Shown: positions 6,821 to 7,722 of the stretch, piece after piece
Layout: every line of letters begins with the position of its first letter
How positions within the stretch are numbered: the stretch's first letter is position 1
Assembly (NCBI GenBank): GCA_030729445.1
Contig: JANQXJ010000049.1
Coordinates: 1 to 7,722, forward strand
From: Limnohabitans sp.
GTDB taxonomy: Bacteria; Pseudomonadota; Gammaproteobacteria; Burkholderiales; Burkholderiaceae_C
Length of the DNA: 7,722 nt
Direction of reading: 5' to 3'
Program-made: the position numbers and the translations under genes
Notes under the pieces: generated by a model
What the model was told of the DNA's origin: nothing
The model's input: the letters and a program-made list of their open reading frames with translations, nothing else
Database searches by the model: none

Positions 6821-7722
6821 ATGAACACCGCTGCATATCACCCCACCCCCGAGATGGCCCGCCGCATGGCCAACGCCGTGCGCATGCTGGCCGTTGACGC
6901 TGTCGAAGCGGCCAAGTCGGGCCACCCCGGTGCCCCCATGGGCATGGCCGACATCGCCGAAGTGCTGTGGAATCGCCATCTGAAACACAACCCACTCAAC
7001 CCGCAGTGGCCCGACCGTGACCGTTTTGTGTTGTCCAACGGCCACGGCTCCATGCTGATTTATGCCTTGCTGCACCTGACTGGTTACGACCTGCCTTTGG
7101 ATGAGCTGAAAAAGTTCCGCCAACTGCACAGCAAGACCCCTGGCCACCCAGAAGTGGACATCACGCCTGGCGTGGAAACCACCACCGGCCCCTTGGGTCA
7201 GGGCATCACCAACGCTGTGGGCATGGCACTGGCCGAAAAAATGTTGGCCGACGAATTCAACCGCGAGGAAGACGGCCAGCGCCTGGACATCGTGGACCAC
7301 ATGACCTATGTGTTTTTGGGTGATGGCTGCCTGATGGAAGGCATCAGCCACGAGGCCTGTTCGCTGGCGGGCACCTTGCGCTTGTCCAAACTGGTGGCGC
7401 TGTACGACGACAACGGCATCTCGATCGATGGCCATGTGGAAGGCTGGTTCACCGACGACACGCCCAAGCGCTTTGAAGCCTATGGCTGGAACGTGATCGC
7501 CAAGGTGGATGGCCACGACCCGCAAGCGGTCAACGCCGCCATCGAGGCGGCCAAGGCGCAAGCCCATAGCCCCAATGGCAAGCCCACGCTGATCTGCTGC
7601 CAAACCGTGATCGGCATGGGTTCACCCAACAAAGCGGGCACCCACGACGTGCACGGCGCCGCGTTGGGCGCTGCCGAAGTGGCCGCCACCCGCGAAGCGC
7701 TGAACTGGCCTTATGCGCCCTT
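6821..7722 (+). CDS. cbbT: Transketolase (3' partial)
   Basis: This thiamine-diphosphate enzyme moves two-carbon ketol units between sugar phosphates in the Calvin cycle and pentose phosphate pathway. Only the first 300 residues or so of an expected 660-680 are present; the frame runs off the right edge without a stop. The visible part is the N-terminal PP domain. SGHPGAPMGMA carries His35, LSNGHGSMLIYALLH carries His75, and TTTGPLGQGITNAVGMA (120-136) is the next block. The cofactor motif is GDGCLMEG (167-174), followed by YDDNGISIDG, which supplies Mg2+ ligands Asp168, Asn198 and the backbone of Ile200. LICCQTVIGMGSPNKAGTHDVHG matches the family's IGxGxPNKxGTxxxHG region with its catalytic His. 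The ATG at 6821 follows cbbP by 17 bp, with a weak AGCGGGG about 10 bases upstream. Position after cbbP suggests the operon copy (cbbT), but sequence alone does not separate it from housekeeping tktA. Confidence 0.96.
   Translation, partial: MNTAAYHPTPEMARRMANAVRMLAVDAVEAAKSGHPGAPMGMADIAEVLWNRHLKHNPLNPQWPDRDRFVLSNGHGSMLIYALLHLTGYDLPLDELKKFRQLHSKTPGHPEVDITPGVETTTGPLGQGITNAVGMALAEKMLADEFNREEDGQRLDIVDHMTYVFLGDGCLMEGISHEACSLAGTLRLSKLVALYDDNGISIDGHVEGWFTDDTPKRFEAYGWNVIAKVDGHDPQAVNAAIEAAKAQAHSPNGKPTLICCQTVIGMGSPNKAGTHDVHGAALGAAEVAATREALNWPYAP

Noticed and set aside
6650..7603. 317-codon minus-strand open frame opposite cbbP and cbbT
   Set aside because: The plus-strand frame is transketolase with intact cofactor motifs; the antisense product has no recognisable domain.

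Overview
The window looks like a chromosomal segment of a GC-rich betaproteobacterium. The protein sequences resemble those of Burkholderiales, and probably Comamonadaceae (Limnohabitans, Rhodoferax or Hydrogenophaga-like); this placement is recalled from sequence character and gene order, not computed. Its centre is a Calvin-Benson-Bassham (cbb) operon. PRK, the enzyme that best marks the cycle, is present with all the active-site residues I could check.

Layout. Positions 1-1683 (+) hold the 3' part of a SulP-family anion transporter with a C-terminal STAS domain; its 5' end lies outside the window. Positions 1757-3058 (-) hold a convergent DUF3422 membrane-anchored protein. Positions 3059-3319 are a non-coding, divergent control region with an AT-rich island and an 18-bp perfect palindrome. 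From 3320 to the right edge, five genes run on the plus strand with tight spacing: cbbY (HAD phosphatase, 3320-4045), cbbE/rpe (4042-4728), cbbF (class I fructose-bisphosphatase, 4779-5876), cbbP (phosphoribulokinase, 5919-6803) and cbbT (transketolase, 6821 to edge, truncated).

How the genes work together. CbbF and CbbT carry the regenerative phase from fructose-1,6-bisphosphate through sugar rearrangement. CbbE converts xylulose-5-P to ribulose-5-P, and CbbP phosphorylates that to ribulose-1,5-bisphosphate, the RuBisCO substrate. CbbY probably removes xylulose-1,5-bisphosphate, an inhibitory RuBisCO by-product. The order Y-E-F-P-T matches the middle of the Cupriavidus necator cbbLSXYEFPTZGKA operon. 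Here nothing resembling cbbL, cbbS, cbbX or cbbR precedes it, so RuBisCO and its regulator must lie elsewhere, possibly beyond the right edge.

I see no mobile element, CRISPR array, rRNA or tRNA, and no clearly new system. The points most worth a second look are the palindrome in the cbb control region, the missing RuBisCO module, and the nearby SulP transporter as a possible bicarbonate importer.
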